Counted from the first letter of the stretch, positions 53,231 through 61,695 are shown. The stretch: 64,000 nt of DNA from Alphaproteobacteria bacterium (GCA_020632955.1 JACKEO010000002.1:248001-312000); one strand, 5' to 3'. The notes: generated by a model from the sequence alone, not told the origin. Made by a program: numbers and translations.

Positions 53231-53236
53231 ATGCTA
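53231..53236 (-). promoter_or_regulatory. Candidate -10 element (TAGCAT) of the membrane-protein gene
   Basis: Minus-strand GGTGTAGCATGCCGG is 25 bp upstream of GTG 53206. Same core hexamer as before the VWA lipoprotein gene. It also falls just beyond the stop of the upstream gene. Confidence 0.35.
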
Positions 53237-53243
53237 CACCGGG

Positions 53244-54344
53244 TCACCATCGGACGGAGCGCGCGCGAAGCCAGGCGCCCACCACGAGCTCCACCGTGGC
53301 GGGCCAGCCGGGCCGACGTGCCACGCGGAGCTCGCCCTCGCCGGCCCGCAGATCGACCTCCGCCTCGCCGAGCACCGCACCGTCCGGTGCCTGGACCTTC
53401 ACGGGGAGGGCGCGCACCGGCGTGGGCGTGCGCCAGGCCACGCGCACCACGTCGCGGTGGACCGGCGTGAGCAGGCTCGCACCGCAGGCCCCGCCCGCGG
53501 CGTGCACGACCATCGCGGGTACCATCCCCCCGAGGCCGGCCCGCTCGAGCGCCACGGCGAGCACCCCGTCGTCGGCCCACGGCACCTCCCAGGTCGCCAC
53601 CTGCTCTCCCGAGAGCCGGACCTCCCCGTCGCCGATCTCCCGGCCACCGGCGGCGGCGCGCCAGCGCCAGTCCCCCTCGGCGGCCGTGCGTCGGGCACGG
53701 GCCTGCACCTGCCACCGGCCCGCCGCGCAGTCCGCCTGCACCTCCAGGCGCACCGCGGGCACGGCGAGCGCCACGGCGCGCCAGCCCGGCCCGGCGGGCA
53801 CGCTCGCCCAGGCACCCACCTGGTCGCCCCGCGCCACCTCCAGCGCGACCTCGAGCGCGCTGGTGGGCCGACCGGTGGCCGACCACGGCACGCCGATCTC
53901 GCGGACCGCCCCCACGCCGCGGACGACCACGCCGGCCTCGTCCACCGCCGCGCAGCCCACCGCCGTGCAGTGGGCCACCGACAGCTCGTCGGGCGTCACG
54001 GCCACGGCCAGCCAGCGCACCCCGAGCCCGTCCGGGTCCACATGGACCGCGAGCCGGTCGCCGGACCGCAGGCCGCCCAGCGCGAAGGCGAGCCCGCGAT
54101 CTCCCACCGCGAGCCGCGCCGCCACGTCCGGCGGCTGGAGGGTGCCTCCCACGCCGACCAGGGGCTGCGGCCGCGCGGCCACCCACACCCCGTCGTCGAG
54201 CCGACCGTCCACGCGGGCCTCGCCGATGCCCACCCGCAGCGGCGCGGCCCGCTCCGGTGCGCCGTGCGCGAGCGCCTCGGCGGCCACCACCACCTCGACG
54301 TCGAGGGGCGCCGCGAGGGCCACGGCGAGACCGGACCAGAGCAC
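53244..54344 (-). CDS. Exported protein with CBM9/DOMON-like N-terminal domain
   Basis: A 366-residue secreted protein. The signal-like N-terminus (VLWSGLAVALAAPL) is followed by IGEARVDGRLDDGVWVAARP, the opening of CBM9-type (family 9-like carbohydrate-binding) domains. A beta-rich region extends to about residue 190 and a second beta-rich Ig-like domain (about 195-360) follows. Ligand unknown. GTG 54344 is chosen because GGAG is six bases upstream; GTG 54350 and 54392 are in-frame alternatives. The stop is 37 bp upstream of the membrane protein gene start, so they probably share a transcript. Confidence 0.6.
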   Translation of the reverse strand: MLWSGLAVALAAPLDVEVVVAAEALAHGAPERAAPLRVGIGEARVDGRLDDGVWVAARPQPLVGVGGTLQPPDVAARLAVGDRGLAFALGGLRSGDRLAVHVDPDGLGVRWLAVAVTPDELSVAHCTAVGCAAVDEAGVVVRGVGAVREIGVPWSATGRPTSALEVALEVARGDQVGAWASVPAGPGWRAVALAVPAVRLEVQADCAAGRWQVQARARRTAAEGDWRWRAAAGGREIGDGEVRLSGEQVATWEVPWADDGVLAVALERAGLGGMVPAMVVHAAGGACGASLLTPVHRDVVRVAWRTPTPVRALPVKVQAPDGAVLGEAEVDLRAGEGELRVARRPGWPATVELVVGAWLRARSVRW

Positions 54345-54415
54345 CGACACCTCCGGGGCTCCCTCCTCACGCGCGTGGGACGGCGACGCCACGCGACCGC
54401 CGCGCGGCGATCCGA

Positions 54416-54421
54416 TAGGGC
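54416..54421 (+). promoter_or_regulatory. Candidate -10 element (TAGGGC), leaderless configuration
   Basis: CCGATAGGGCCCGCGC directly precedes ATG 54428. Transcription start predicted at or next to the ATG; no Shine-Dalgarno sequence is present. Confidence 0.4.
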
Positions 54422-54427
54422 CCGCGC

Positions 54428-55126
54428 ATGCAGACCTGGCACCGTGGCGTGGTGGAGGTGCGCTGGCTGGCGGGGGCCCTGTGGCTCCGTCACCCCGGCG
54501 GCGGCCTGCTCGTCGATGCGCCGGGCGGGGTGCACGTCCACCTGGAGGCCGCCGGCCTCGCCGACAAGCTCACCACGCTGGTCGTCTCGACCGACCGGCT
54601 CCGGGCGCTCGGCGGCCTCCTCGACCTCTGGGACGCCGTGGCCCGGGCGCGCGGTCCCCATCCGCCGCTGCACGTGCTCCACCCCCTCGACACCGAGCGC
54701 GTCGCCGTGGTGGCCGACGCCTGGTCGCGCGGGTGGGGCGACGACCTGGCGCTCGATCTCGACGGCCTCCGGCCGGGCGAGCACGCGCGCACCCCCTGCG
54801 GCGTCGACGTGCACCTGGTGGAGCTCCCCCTGGGCGAGGTGGGTCCCGCCGGCGCGGTGCGTCGGGCACGAGGCTGCGGCCTGCGGCTCGAGGTGGCCGG
54901 CGTCACGGTGGCCTGGGTACCCGCCACCCGCGCCGGCAGCGCCGCCCGGTCCCTCTGCGCAGGCGCCGATCTCGCCGTGCTGGAGGTGGCCCGTCGCGCC
55001 TGGCCCGGCAGCGATCGGCCCTGGCGCATGCTGCCGGAAGAGGCGATGCGGCTGGCGGAGGGGGCCCACACCGCCTGGCTCGTCGGCGACGACGGCACCA
55101 GCCTCCTCGACGACCCCGTGCACTGA
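54428..55126 (+). CDS. Degenerate metallo-beta-lactamase-fold protein
   Basis: A 232-residue cytoplasmic protein with the strand order of the RNase Z-like MBL fold: HPGGGLLVDAPGGVHVHLEA, then LTTLVVSTDRLRALGGLLDL where HxHxDH should be. The metal-binding His/Asp set is absent, so hydrolase activity is unlikely; a regulatory or structural role is possible. Leaderless-type start. The following methyltransferase gene begins eight bases downstream. The assignment rests on fold pattern, not on a signature. Confidence 0.55.
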   Translation: MQTWHRGVVEVRWLAGALWLRHPGGGLLVDAPGGVHVHLEAAGLADKLTTLVVSTDRLRALGGLLDLWDAVARARGPHPPLHVLHPLDTERVAVVADAWSRGWGDDLALDLDGLRPGEHARTPCGVDVHLVELPLGEVGPAGAVRRARGCGLRLEVAGVTVAWVPATRAGSAARSLCAGADLAVLEVARRAWPGSDRPWRMLPEEAMRLAEGAHTAWLVGDDGTSLLDDPVH

Positions 55127-55133
55127 GTCCGCC

Positions 55134-55892
55134 GTGAACGCGACGCCCGCCCCCTGGACCTGCCCGCGCGACGCCACCCCCCTCGAGGCGGGCCACTGCC
55201 CCACCTGCGGCACGTCCTGGCCCGAGCACCACGGCATCCCCGACCTCCTCGACCCTCCCCTCGACCCACCCGGTGCGGCCCAGCGTGCGATGACCTCCCG
55301 GGCGGTGTCGCGCGTGTACGAGCGCTGGTGGCGCCCCACCCTCACCCGGCTCGCGGGGCTGGTGGGCTACGCCGAGGAGGCCGCCTTCCTCGACGCCGCC
55401 CTCGAGGGCACCACGGGTGCGGCCCTCGACGTGGCCACGGGCACGGGACGCTACGCCCGCCTCCTGTCCGAGCGCGGCCTGGGTCCGATCTACGCGCTCG
55501 ACGCCAGCTGGCCGATGCTCGAGCAGGCCCGACGCACCAGCCCCGACGCCGTCCACCTCGTGCACGCGCGCGCCGACCACGTGCCGCTGCCCGACGCGTC
55601 GGTGCAGGTGGTGGCCTCCTTCGGCGCCTTCCACCTCTTCCCCGATCCGTGGTCGGTGCTCGACGAGCTCGCGCGGGTCCTCGCGCCGGGGGGGCGCCTC
55701 GTGCTCCACACCGCCTGCGAGCACGCCGAACCGGCCCTCCGCATCCCCCAGCGCGCGCTGGGCTCGGCCGGCTTCCGCTTCGTGCGCATCGAGGAGCTGC
55801 TCGAGCGCCTGGAGGCCGCCGGTCTGCGCCCCGACACGTGGCAGGTGGCGGGGGCGGTGGCGCTGGTGAGCGCGACGCGGACGAGCGGCTAG
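55134..55892 (+). CDS. SAM-dependent methyltransferase with zinc-ribbon N-terminus
   Basis: A 252-residue class I methyltransferase. Residues 1-30 hold two CxxC-like pairs (CPRD and CPTCG), as in RlmA-type enzymes. The SAM motif is ALDVATGTGRYARLLSERG, with IYALDASWPMLEQARR next and LARVLAPGGRLVLHTACEHA later. Substrate unknown. GTG 55134 begins eight bases after the MBL-fold stop, so the two are co-transcribed. The stop overlaps kynB (convergent, 4 bp). Confidence 0.85.
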   Translation: MNATPAPWTCPRDATPLEAGHCPTCGTSWPEHHGIPDLLDPPLDPPGAAQRAMTSRAVSRVYERWWRPTLTRLAGLVGYAEEAAFLDAALEGTTGAALDVATGTGRYARLLSERGLGPIYALDASWPMLEQARRTSPDAVHLVHARADHVPLPDASVQVVASFGAFHLFPDPWSVLDELARVLAPGGRLVLHTACEHAEPALRIPQRALGSAGFRFVRIEELLERLEAAGLRPDTWQVAGAVALVSATRTSG

Positions 55893-56536
55893 CGGGCCGC
55901 GAAGGCCGCGCCGCCGTCGTCCACGAGCACCGCGCGCACCGGCGAAGCGTCGGCGTCGACCAGCCGCAGGGGCAGGGCCAGCAGGGTGTAGACGCCCGGC
56001 GTCACGTCGCGGAGCACCAGGCCCTCCAGCACGGCCAGGTCGCGGGCCGCGAGCGCGCCGTGGGAGGGCAGGTCCTTCGAGTCCTGGGGATCGACGCTCG
56101 GCGTGTCGATCCCCACGAGCACCACGCCCTGGTCGGCCAGGTGGTGCACCAGCTCGGGCGACAGGCTGGCGAAGTCCTCGTTCCAGGCGTCGGGATCGGG
56201 GAAGCTGCCCGTGCGCAGCAGCACGCGGGGGGCGCGCACCGGCCCGGGCAGGTCGGCGGGCAGCAGGCGTCGGCCGCGCACCCCGTCCACCGCCACCACC
56301 TCGCAGGGCCCGAGGTACCGGTCGAGCGGACGCGCCGCGATGCCGGCCCCACCGGCCACGTAGTGGATGGGCGCGTCGGCGTGGGCCCCCAGGTGCAGTG
56401 TGCTCTGCACCGAGGACAGCTCGAGGTGGTCGCCGAAGGCGAAGCTGAGCGAGACCTCGCGCCGGTAGGGCACGTCGTCGGGCCACACGCCGATCCCGGG
56501 GTGCACGGGCGGGGAGATGTCGAGGAGCCGGGCCAG
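55889..56536 (-). CDS. kynB: Arylformamidase (kynurenine formamidase), probable CTG start
   Basis: Hydrolyses N-formylkynurenine to kynurenine in tryptophan breakdown; a cyclase-family zinc enzyme. DISPPVHPGIGVWPDD, HLGAHADAPIHY (metal ligands) and GIDTPSVDPQDSK are diagnostic. Starting at CTG 56536 it is 215 residues, the family length, and the first residues match normal KynB N-termini (xARLLDISPP). CTG has GGAGG (56542-56546) five bases upstream, whereas the in-frame GTG 56590 has no ribosome site and would add 18 residues of low likeness. Also a TTAGGC element lies between GTG and CTG. No other kyn genes are nearby. Confidence 0.85.
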   Translation of the reverse strand: MARLLDISPPVHPGIGVWPDDVPYRREVSLSFAFGDHLELSSVQSTLHLGAHADAPIHYVAGGAGIAARPLDRYLGPCEVVAVDGVRGRRLLPADLPGPVRAPRVLLRTGSFPDPDAWNEDFASLSPELVHHLADQGVVLVGIDTPSVDPQDSKDLPSHGALAARDLAVLEGLVLRDVTPGVYTLLALPLRLVDADASPVRAVLVDDGGAAFAAR

Positions 56537-56541
56537 CGGGG

Positions 56542-56546
56542 CCTCC
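56542..56546 (-). promoter_or_regulatory. Ribosome-binding site GGAGG before CTG start of kynB
   Basis: Minus-strand GGAGGCCCCG is followed by CTG 56536 (spacing 5). It marks the start because the alternative GTG 56590 has no such site. Confidence 0.5.
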
Positions 56547-56661
56547 AGGGCGATCCTCGCGTGGCCTAACCAGCGCCCGCGGTGCGCCACGGGCGGAAGT
56601 CCAGGGGCGATGGTGCCTCCGGCGCCGCGACCGGCAGGTAGGCGGGGGGTGGAGGTCCCCC

Positions 56662-57456
56662 GTGGTCCGCATCCTGCTCTTCCTCGTCGTCGTGCTCGTG
56701 GCCTGCCGTCCCGCGGCCGGGCCCACGGGCACGGTCATCGTGCACGTCTCCCCCGCCGCGCGCTCCACCTGGCTCCTCGCCTGCGGCCGTCGGGTGGGGG
56801 TGCCGCGCGATGCCTGGCCCATCGTCCTCACCCTGGCGGCCGGTCGGCCCTGCACCCTCACCGCCGAGCGCGACGACCGCGGCGCCGTGGTGCGCACGCC
56901 CCCCGAGGTGCTCACGCTGGCGCCCGGTGAACGGCAGGTGCGCGTGCTGTCGCTCCCCGAGCCCGGCTCGGTGGGCACGCCGGGCTTCACCCTGGTGCCC
57001 GGGCCGCGCGGGGCGCGCGTCCTCCCCCTGGATCACACCCCGCGCGACCCGGGCGCTCCCCACCCCAGCTGGCTCGAGGGCAGCCACGTCGTCGCGGTCG
57101 ACGGCGCCTCCCTTCAGGGCGCCAGCGCGCTCACGCTCGACGCCCTGGCCCACGGTGCGCCCGGCAGCCGCCTGCGCCTGCTGGTGGAGGTGCCGGCGCC
57201 CCACGAGGTGGCGCCGGCCCACTTCCCCCTGATGACGCAGCGGGGCGCCCGCTACCTCGTGCCCTTCGTGCGGCAGCGTCCCGTGGCCTGGCAGGAGGGG
57301 CGCCCGCCCGCGGCCACGGTGGCGGCCTGGGTCAGCGATCGCGACCTGCCCCCCGACGAGGTGGCCGAGCGCATGGAGCGCTGGCGGGCCGGTGAGGTCA
57401 GAACCAGCCGTTCCGACGGAAGAACGCCAGCATCGATCCAGCCACCACCGCCATGA
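56662..57456 (+). CDS. PDZ-domain lipoprotein
   Basis: A 264-residue lipoprotein with lipobox VLVAC (Cys15). An N-terminal beta domain (about 20-95) is followed by a PDZ-like domain (about 105-180): TPGFTLVPGPRGARVLPLDH, WLEGSHVVAVDGASLQGASA and GAPGSRLRLLVEV. The PDZ domain would bind C-terminal peptides in the periplasm; a partner protease was not found. GTG 56662 follows GGAGG with spacing 6; a TAGGCG element lies 18 bp upstream. The last 59 bp overlap corA tail-to-tail, so the last ~19 residues (TSRSDGRTPASIQPPPP) may be an accidental tail. Confidence 0.75.
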   Translation: MVRILLFLVVVLVACRPAAGPTGTVIVHVSPAARSTWLLACGRRVGVPRDAWPIVLTLAAGRPCTLTAERDDRGAVVRTPPEVLTLAPGERQVRVLSLPEPGSVGTPGFTLVPGPRGARVLPLDHTPRDPGAPHPSWLEGSHVVAVDGASLQGASALTLDALAHGAPGSRLRLLVEVPAPHEVAPAHFPLMTQRGARYLVPFVRQRPVAWQEGRPPAATVAAWVSDRDLPPDEVAERMERWRAGEVRTSRSDGRTPASIQPPPP

Positions 57457-58477
57457 GGCCCAGCACCGCGGGGTAGCCCCAGTTGTAGTGGAGCTCGGGC
57501 ATGTGGTCGAAGTTCATCCCGTACAGCCCCACGATGAACGACAGGGGGATGAACACCGTGGACACCACGGTGAGCACGCGCATCACCTCGTTGAGCTGGT
57601 GGCTGGTCTGGGCCAGGTGCAGGTCCACGATGGTGAGCAGGCGCTCGCGGCCGCTGTCCACGCCGTCCACGAGCATGGCGAGGTGATCGGCGATGTCGCG
57701 GAAGTAGGGCACCGTGCGCGCCTCCACCAGCGAGCCCTCCCCGGCCACCAGGGCGCTCACGGCCTCGCGCAGCGGCCACACCGCGCTGCGCACCACCGCC
57801 AGGTCGGACTTCAGCGCGGTCACCTGCTCCAGCAGATCGGAGGCCGCGCGGGGCTGCAGCGCCGAGTCCTCCAGGGTGTCCACCCGGGTCTCGATGCCCT
57901 GGAGCACCGCCAGGTAGCCGTCCACCACCACGTCCATCAGCGCGTGCAGCAGGTAGTCGGCGCCGCGGTCGCGGATGCGCCCCAGGCGCTCGCGGATGCG
58001 GGTGCGCACGGGCTCCCACACGTCGCCCGGGCGCTCCTGGAAGGACAGCACGAAGCCCGGCCCCATCACGAGCGCGATCTGCTCCACCTCGAAGTCCTCG
58101 CCCTTGGGGGAGAGCACGCGGATGAGCACGAAGAGGCGGTCGTCCAGCCACTCGGCCTTGGGGCGGCTGCTCGGGTTGAGGAGATCCTCCACCCACAGGG
58201 GGTGCAGGGTGAAGGTGGCCGCCACCTCCTGGATGCGGTCCACCTGGTGCACGCCGTCCAGGTCGATCCAGGTGACCGTGTCGGGGCGCACGCAGGCCGC
58301 GAGGCGCTCCAGGGTGGGATCCGAGGCCTCGGTGAGGGCGTCGCCCGTGTAGTCGAGCATGTGCACGCTCACCGGCGTGTCGCGCGCTTCCCCCGTGTAG
58401 ACGGGCACACCCGGCGGCAACCCCCGCTTGCTGACGCCCGCTGCCTTCTTCCGCCTGGTGCGACGCGGTCGTGCCAC
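57398..58477 (-). CDS. corA: CorA-family magnesium/divalent cation transporter
   Basis: A 359-residue pentameric channel. A basic N-terminal tail is followed by the cytoplasmic alpha/beta funnel domain (about 35-290) and two C-terminal membrane helices (about 300-322 and 335-352). The pore motif YGMN (GMN at about 320-322) is intact, followed by FDHMPEL. Specificity between Mg2+, Co2+ and Ni2+ cannot be read. GTG 58477 follows GGAGGGAGCC. Convergent overlap of 59 bp with the PDZ lipoprotein gene. Confidence 0.93.
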   Translation of the reverse strand: MARPRRTRRKKAAGVSKRGLPPGVPVYTGEARDTPVSVHMLDYTGDALTEASDPTLERLAACVRPDTVTWIDLDGVHQVDRIQEVAATFTLHPLWVEDLLNPSSRPKAEWLDDRLFVLIRVLSPKGEDFEVEQIALVMGPGFVLSFQERPGDVWEPVRTRIRERLGRIRDRGADYLLHALMDVVVDGYLAVLQGIETRVDTLEDSALQPRAASDLLEQVTALKSDLAVVRSAVWPLREAVSALVAGEGSLVEARTVPYFRDIADHLAMLVDGVDSGRERLLTIVDLHLAQTSHQLNEVMRVLTVVSTVFIPLSFIVGLYGMNFDHMPELHYNWGYPAVLGLMAVVAGSMLAFFRRNGWF

Positions 58478-58603
58478 GGCTCCCTCCGCCCTGGGGGACG
58501 TACTGCGCACGGCCGTGGCTGACACCCCGCGGCGCTGGCGTGCGGCCCGTCGGCGTCGTACCCTCCCCGGCTCCCGTCCCTCGGACACGTCCCCGGAGCC
58601 CCC

Positions 58604-59407
58604 ATGGCGTGGCAGGACCGCGCGCTCGCGCGCCAGCTCCTCTCGAACGCGCGCAAGGCCCTCAACCAGTGGCTCGACGCCCCCGACGATCGGCGCAGCC
58701 ACGCCCTGCTCGTGGTGGGCACGCCCCACGGCGGCACCGGCGCGCTGGTGGCTGCGCTGCACGGCTGCGAGCAGGTGTGGACCTGGGGGGCCGACGCCGC
58801 GGCCGCCTTCGACGGCGAGCACCTGCGCCCGCCCGACGTGGTGGAGGCCCTGCTCTGGGCCACGCCCGCCGACGCCGTCGTGCTCGAGATCCTCGGCGAC
58901 GTGCACCTGGTCGACCGCGTGCTGGAGGTGCACGACGGCGCCCGCGCCGTGTGGCTGGTGCGGCCCTGGCGCGAGGTGGCGGAGCTGGCGGTGGCCGCGC
59001 AGGGCGACGCGGCCCTGCGGGCCATCCAGGCCCTCGCCGACGGCACGGCCGAGGAGACGGGTGCGCTGGGCGTGCGGGTGCCCGAGGCCGTGGTGGAGCA
59101 GGTGCGCGCCTGTCGTCCCGCCGATCTCTCGCCCGCCGCCGGTGCCGCCCTCGACTGGTACGTGCGCACCAGCTTCCTCTACACGCTGCAGCTCGACACC
59201 GATCCTCGGGTGCTGGTGCTGCCCACGCCCACCGTGGCCGCCGATCCCGTCGCCACGCTCACGCGGGTGCTGGCCCACGCCGGCGTGTCGACGCGCCAGC
59301 CCCTGCCGGCCCTGGATCTGGCGCCCTCCCCGCCATCGCCCGCGGTGGAGGTGGGAGGCGACGTGGCCGCCCTCTGCGACGCGCTCTGGACGCGGGTGGT
59401 GGCGTAG
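58604..59407 (+). CDS. P-loop protein, sulfotransferase-like
   Basis: A 267-residue cytoplasmic protein. LLVVGTPHGGTGALVAALHG resembles the 5'-phosphosulfate loop of sulfotransferases, and VWLVRPWREVAELA the later 3'-phosphate region with Arg. Beyond that, similarity cannot be judged by eye, so the assignment is tentative; a P-loop NTPase is possible. It is acidic and Ala/Val-rich. TACCCT at about 58559 lies 45 bp upstream. It converges on imuB with a 12-base gap. Confidence 0.5.
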   Translation: MAWQDRALARQLLSNARKALNQWLDAPDDRRSHALLVVGTPHGGTGALVAALHGCEQVWTWGADAAAAFDGEHLRPPDVVEALLWATPADAVVLEILGDVHLVDRVLEVHDGARAVWLVRPWREVAELAVAAQGDAALRAIQALADGTAEETGALGVRVPEAVVEQVRACRPADLSPAAGAALDWYVRTSFLYTLQLDTDPRVLVLPTPTVAADPVATLTRVLAHAGVSTRQPLPALDLAPSPPSPAVEVGGDVAALCDALWTRVVA

Positions 59408-59419
59408 GCGAGCGCGGGA

Positions 59420-60997
59420 TCAGAACCACCCGTGCAGGAACCACTGGCTCCGCTCCTGGAAGAGCCAGGCCAGGCCCTCGGGGAGCTCGGCCACCCAGTA
59501 GGCACGGGCGAAGCCGCCGGTGGGGGTCCACCAGGCGCCCTCGAGGTGCTCGGGACCCCGGGCGCGACGCACGGGGGACCAGCCGTCGCGGACGCCGACG
59601 GCCACGGGCCGACCACCGCGGGCACGCACGCGCAGCGGCAGGGGCGGGCTGCGCAGCAGCGTGGGACGCGGGCGCTCGGCGTGCCAGGCCGCCCCCTCCT
59701 GGCGCTCCACGGGATCGTCGGCGACCCCCGGCGGGACGGGCGCCGCCTCGCCCAGGCGGCAGGGCACCCAGGCGGCCTCGGGGGCCCAGGCCTCCCGCAG
59801 CGCCGCGATCGCCAGGGCCTGCTCGCCCAGCACGTCGCCCAGGCGGGCCACCAGCTCCGACCAGGCCCCGGCCTGCTCGCGCCGATCGAGGAGATCCTGC
59901 TGGCCCTGGCCATCGGGGGCCACCTCGCTGGCGTGGAGCAGCAGGCCCGTGACCGGGGCCTCGAGCGGCGTGCGGGAGAGGCGATCCCCCAGCAGGCGGA
60001 GGAGCACCTCGGGATCGCGCGTGGGACGGGCCACCCGCAGCCGCACCCGCACCGACGGCCCCCAGGACAGCTCCAGCCGCAGCTCCAGGGCCGCCGCGAC
60101 GAGATCGCGCCCCGCGAGCTGATCGCGCAGCCGCCGCAGCCCGGGCTCCACCGAGGCCAGCACCTCGTCGACCTGCACCAGCTCGTCGTCGACCGGCAGG
60201 CGCAGGCGCTCCCGCGGACCCGGCCGGGGCAGCGAGGCCCAGGGAGGACCGAGCCCGCCGCGGGCCACCCGGTGCAGGGTGAGGCCCTCCTCGCCGAAGC
60301 GCCCCGCGACCGAGGCGGCGTCGAGCCCCGCCCAGTCCCCCACGGTGCGCAGGCCGAGGGCCCGCACCGAGGCCGCCAGCTCCTCGGAGGGCTGCAGCGC
60401 CGCGAAGGGCAGCCCCGCCAGGGCCGCGGCCCCCTCCCCCGGCGGCACGAGGGTGGGGGCGGAGGCGTGGACGGCGAGGGCGTGGGCGGCCCGGGGGTGA
60501 TCGGCCAGGGCGAGCCGCGCCTCGTGCCCCAGCTCGACCAGCCGCTCCTGCAGCCGGGCCATCAGGGCCTCCTCGCCACCGAACCAGCCCGTGACCGCGC
60601 TCGTCTCGATCACCACGGCCTCGGGGCCCCAGGCCGCCACCCGCTCGCCGAAGCGCGTGAGGGAGGCCACGAGGGCCTCGCGATCCTCGGCCTCGCCCCC
60701 CTCGTCGAGGCGCTCCACCACGAGGCCGTGCACCCGCGCCCGGGCCTCGGCCACGGTCATGCCCGGCGCGAGCCCCTCGGCCGCCACCGCCGGGGTGAGC
60801 GCCACCACCCGCGTGGCGTTGCGCCGCTCGGCCACCACCACGGCCGGGGTCGCGGCCGTCCACCCGCAGCGCTCCAGCGACCAGGCCGGCAGCCAGGCCA
60901 CCAGGTAGCGAGGCCCCCCCTGCCCCGCGGGGAGCAGCCCGTGCACGCCCTGCGCAGGATCCCGCAGGGCCAGGGGCAGCCCGGGTGCGGCGCTCAC
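59420..60997 (-). CDS. imuB: ImuB-type inactive Y-family polymerase
   Basis: A 525-residue scaffold for mutagenic lesion bypass with DnaE2 and the beta clamp. The Y-family palm is recognisable (RYLVAWLPAWSLERCG, then AEGLAPGMTVAEARARV, VVIETSAVTGWFGGEEALMA and LRTVGDWAGLDAASVAGRFG) but the catalytic acidic residues are absent, as is normal for ImuB. The C-terminal region from about residue 380 includes WVPCRLGEAAPVPPGV and a tail ending SQWFLHGWF. GTG 60997 overlaps the imuA stop by GTGA. No dnaE2 gene follows in the window. Damage induction is likely through the LexA-type box upstream. Confidence 0.88.
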   Translation of the reverse strand: MSAAPGLPLALRDPAQGVHGLLPAGQGGPRYLVAWLPAWSLERCGWTAATPAVVVAERRNATRVVALTPAVAAEGLAPGMTVAEARARVHGLVVERLDEGGEAEDREALVASLTRFGERVAAWGPEAVVIETSAVTGWFGGEEALMARLQERLVELGHEARLALADHPRAAHALAVHASAPTLVPPGEGAAALAGLPFAALQPSEELAASVRALGLRTVGDWAGLDAASVAGRFGEEGLTLHRVARGGLGPPWASLPRPGPRERLRLPVDDELVQVDEVLASVEPGLRRLRDQLAGRDLVAAALELRLELSWGPSVRVRLRVARPTRDPEVLLRLLGDRLSRTPLEAPVTGLLLHASEVAPDGQGQQDLLDRREQAGAWSELVARLGDVLGEQALAIAALREAWAPEAAWVPCRLGEAAPVPPGVADDPVERQEGAAWHAERPRPTLLRSPPLPLRVRARGGRPVAVGVRDGWSPVRRARGPEHLEGAWWTPTGGFARAYWVAELPEGLAWLFQERSQWFLHGWF

Positions 60998-61665
60998 ACG
61001 GCCCCCGAGCGCCCGCGACCGGACCCCGGCGCACGCACCGCCCACGGCGAGCGCCCGCCCCCCTCCAGCGGATCCAGCCCCTCGGGCCACGGCGGCAACG
61101 CCAGCGCGCGCCCCACGGGCCCCGCCCGCCGCCGCTGCACCACCGCCACGCCCTCGCGCACCTGCAGGCGCAGGTCGACCGAGGCCAGCCGCGCCGGGCG
61201 ATCCGACAGCACCACCAGCGTGGTGCGCCCCTGCCGCACCGCCTCGCGCCAGCGCGCCACCACCCCACGCAGATCCGGCAGCGCCGCGAGCACCACCAGC
61301 CCGAAGCAGCCGGAGCGCGCGAGCTGGTCGGCCGTCCAGGCCAGGCGCTCCTCCACGGGCCGCACGAGCAGCAGCCGCTCCAGGGCCACCCCCAGGGCCG
61401 CCGCGGTGGGCGGATAGAGGCTGCCCGCCGGATCCACCCAGGCCACCCGCGCACCCCGCTGCGTGGCCTGGGCGGCCCAGCCCAGCACCAGCCGCGTGCG
61501 CCCGCCGCCCACCGGACCGTCGACCTCCACCAGGCCCGGACAGGGCAGGCCGCCGGTGAGCCCGTCGAGGCCCGGCAGCCCGCTGGGCGCAGCGCGCACC
61601 TGCTGCACGGGACCGCCCTCGATCTCGCGGATCTGCTGCCTCAGCCTCGCCAGCGTGTCGTCCAT
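60994..61665 (-). CDS. imuA: ImuA, RecA-like partner of ImuB
   Basis: A 223-residue RecA-like protein. The nucleotide-binding loop reads GPVGGGRTRL, with Arg in place of the Walker A Lys, so ATP hydrolysis may be lost. RVAWVDPAGSLYPP and LVVLAALPDLRG follow the RecA core. The basic C-terminus (SPWAVRAPGSGRGRSG) is typical of ImuA. ATG 61665 is chosen over GTG 61680 because GGGAG is six bases upstream and the GTG lies within the LexA-type box. Overlaps imuB by GTGA, giving the usual imuA-imuB cassette. Confidence 0.85.
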   Translation of the reverse strand: MDDTLARLRQQIREIEGGPVQQVRAAPSGLPGLDGLTGGLPCPGLVEVDGPVGGGRTRLVLGWAAQATQRGARVAWVDPAGSLYPPTAAALGVALERLLLVRPVEERLAWTADQLARSGCFGLVVLAALPDLRGVVARWREAVRQGRTTLVVLSDRPARLASVDLRLQVREGVAVVQRRRAGPVGRALALPPWPEGLDPLEGGGRSPWAVRAPGSGRGRSGAV

Positions 61666-61679
61666 GGCCGACTCCCACA

Positions 61680-61695
61680 CTGAACACTAGTGCAG
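61680..61695 (-). promoter_or_regulatory. LexA-type SOS box at imuA
   Basis: Minus-strand CTGCACTAGTGTTCAG is CTG-N10-CAG with the palindromic core CACTAGTG, the form of the E. coli LexA box. It also fits the Myxococcus-type box CTRHAMRYBYGTTCAG in most positions, including GTTCAG. It ends 14 bp before the imuA ATG, where repressor would block transcription. No other such box was noticed. Confidence 0.7.
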
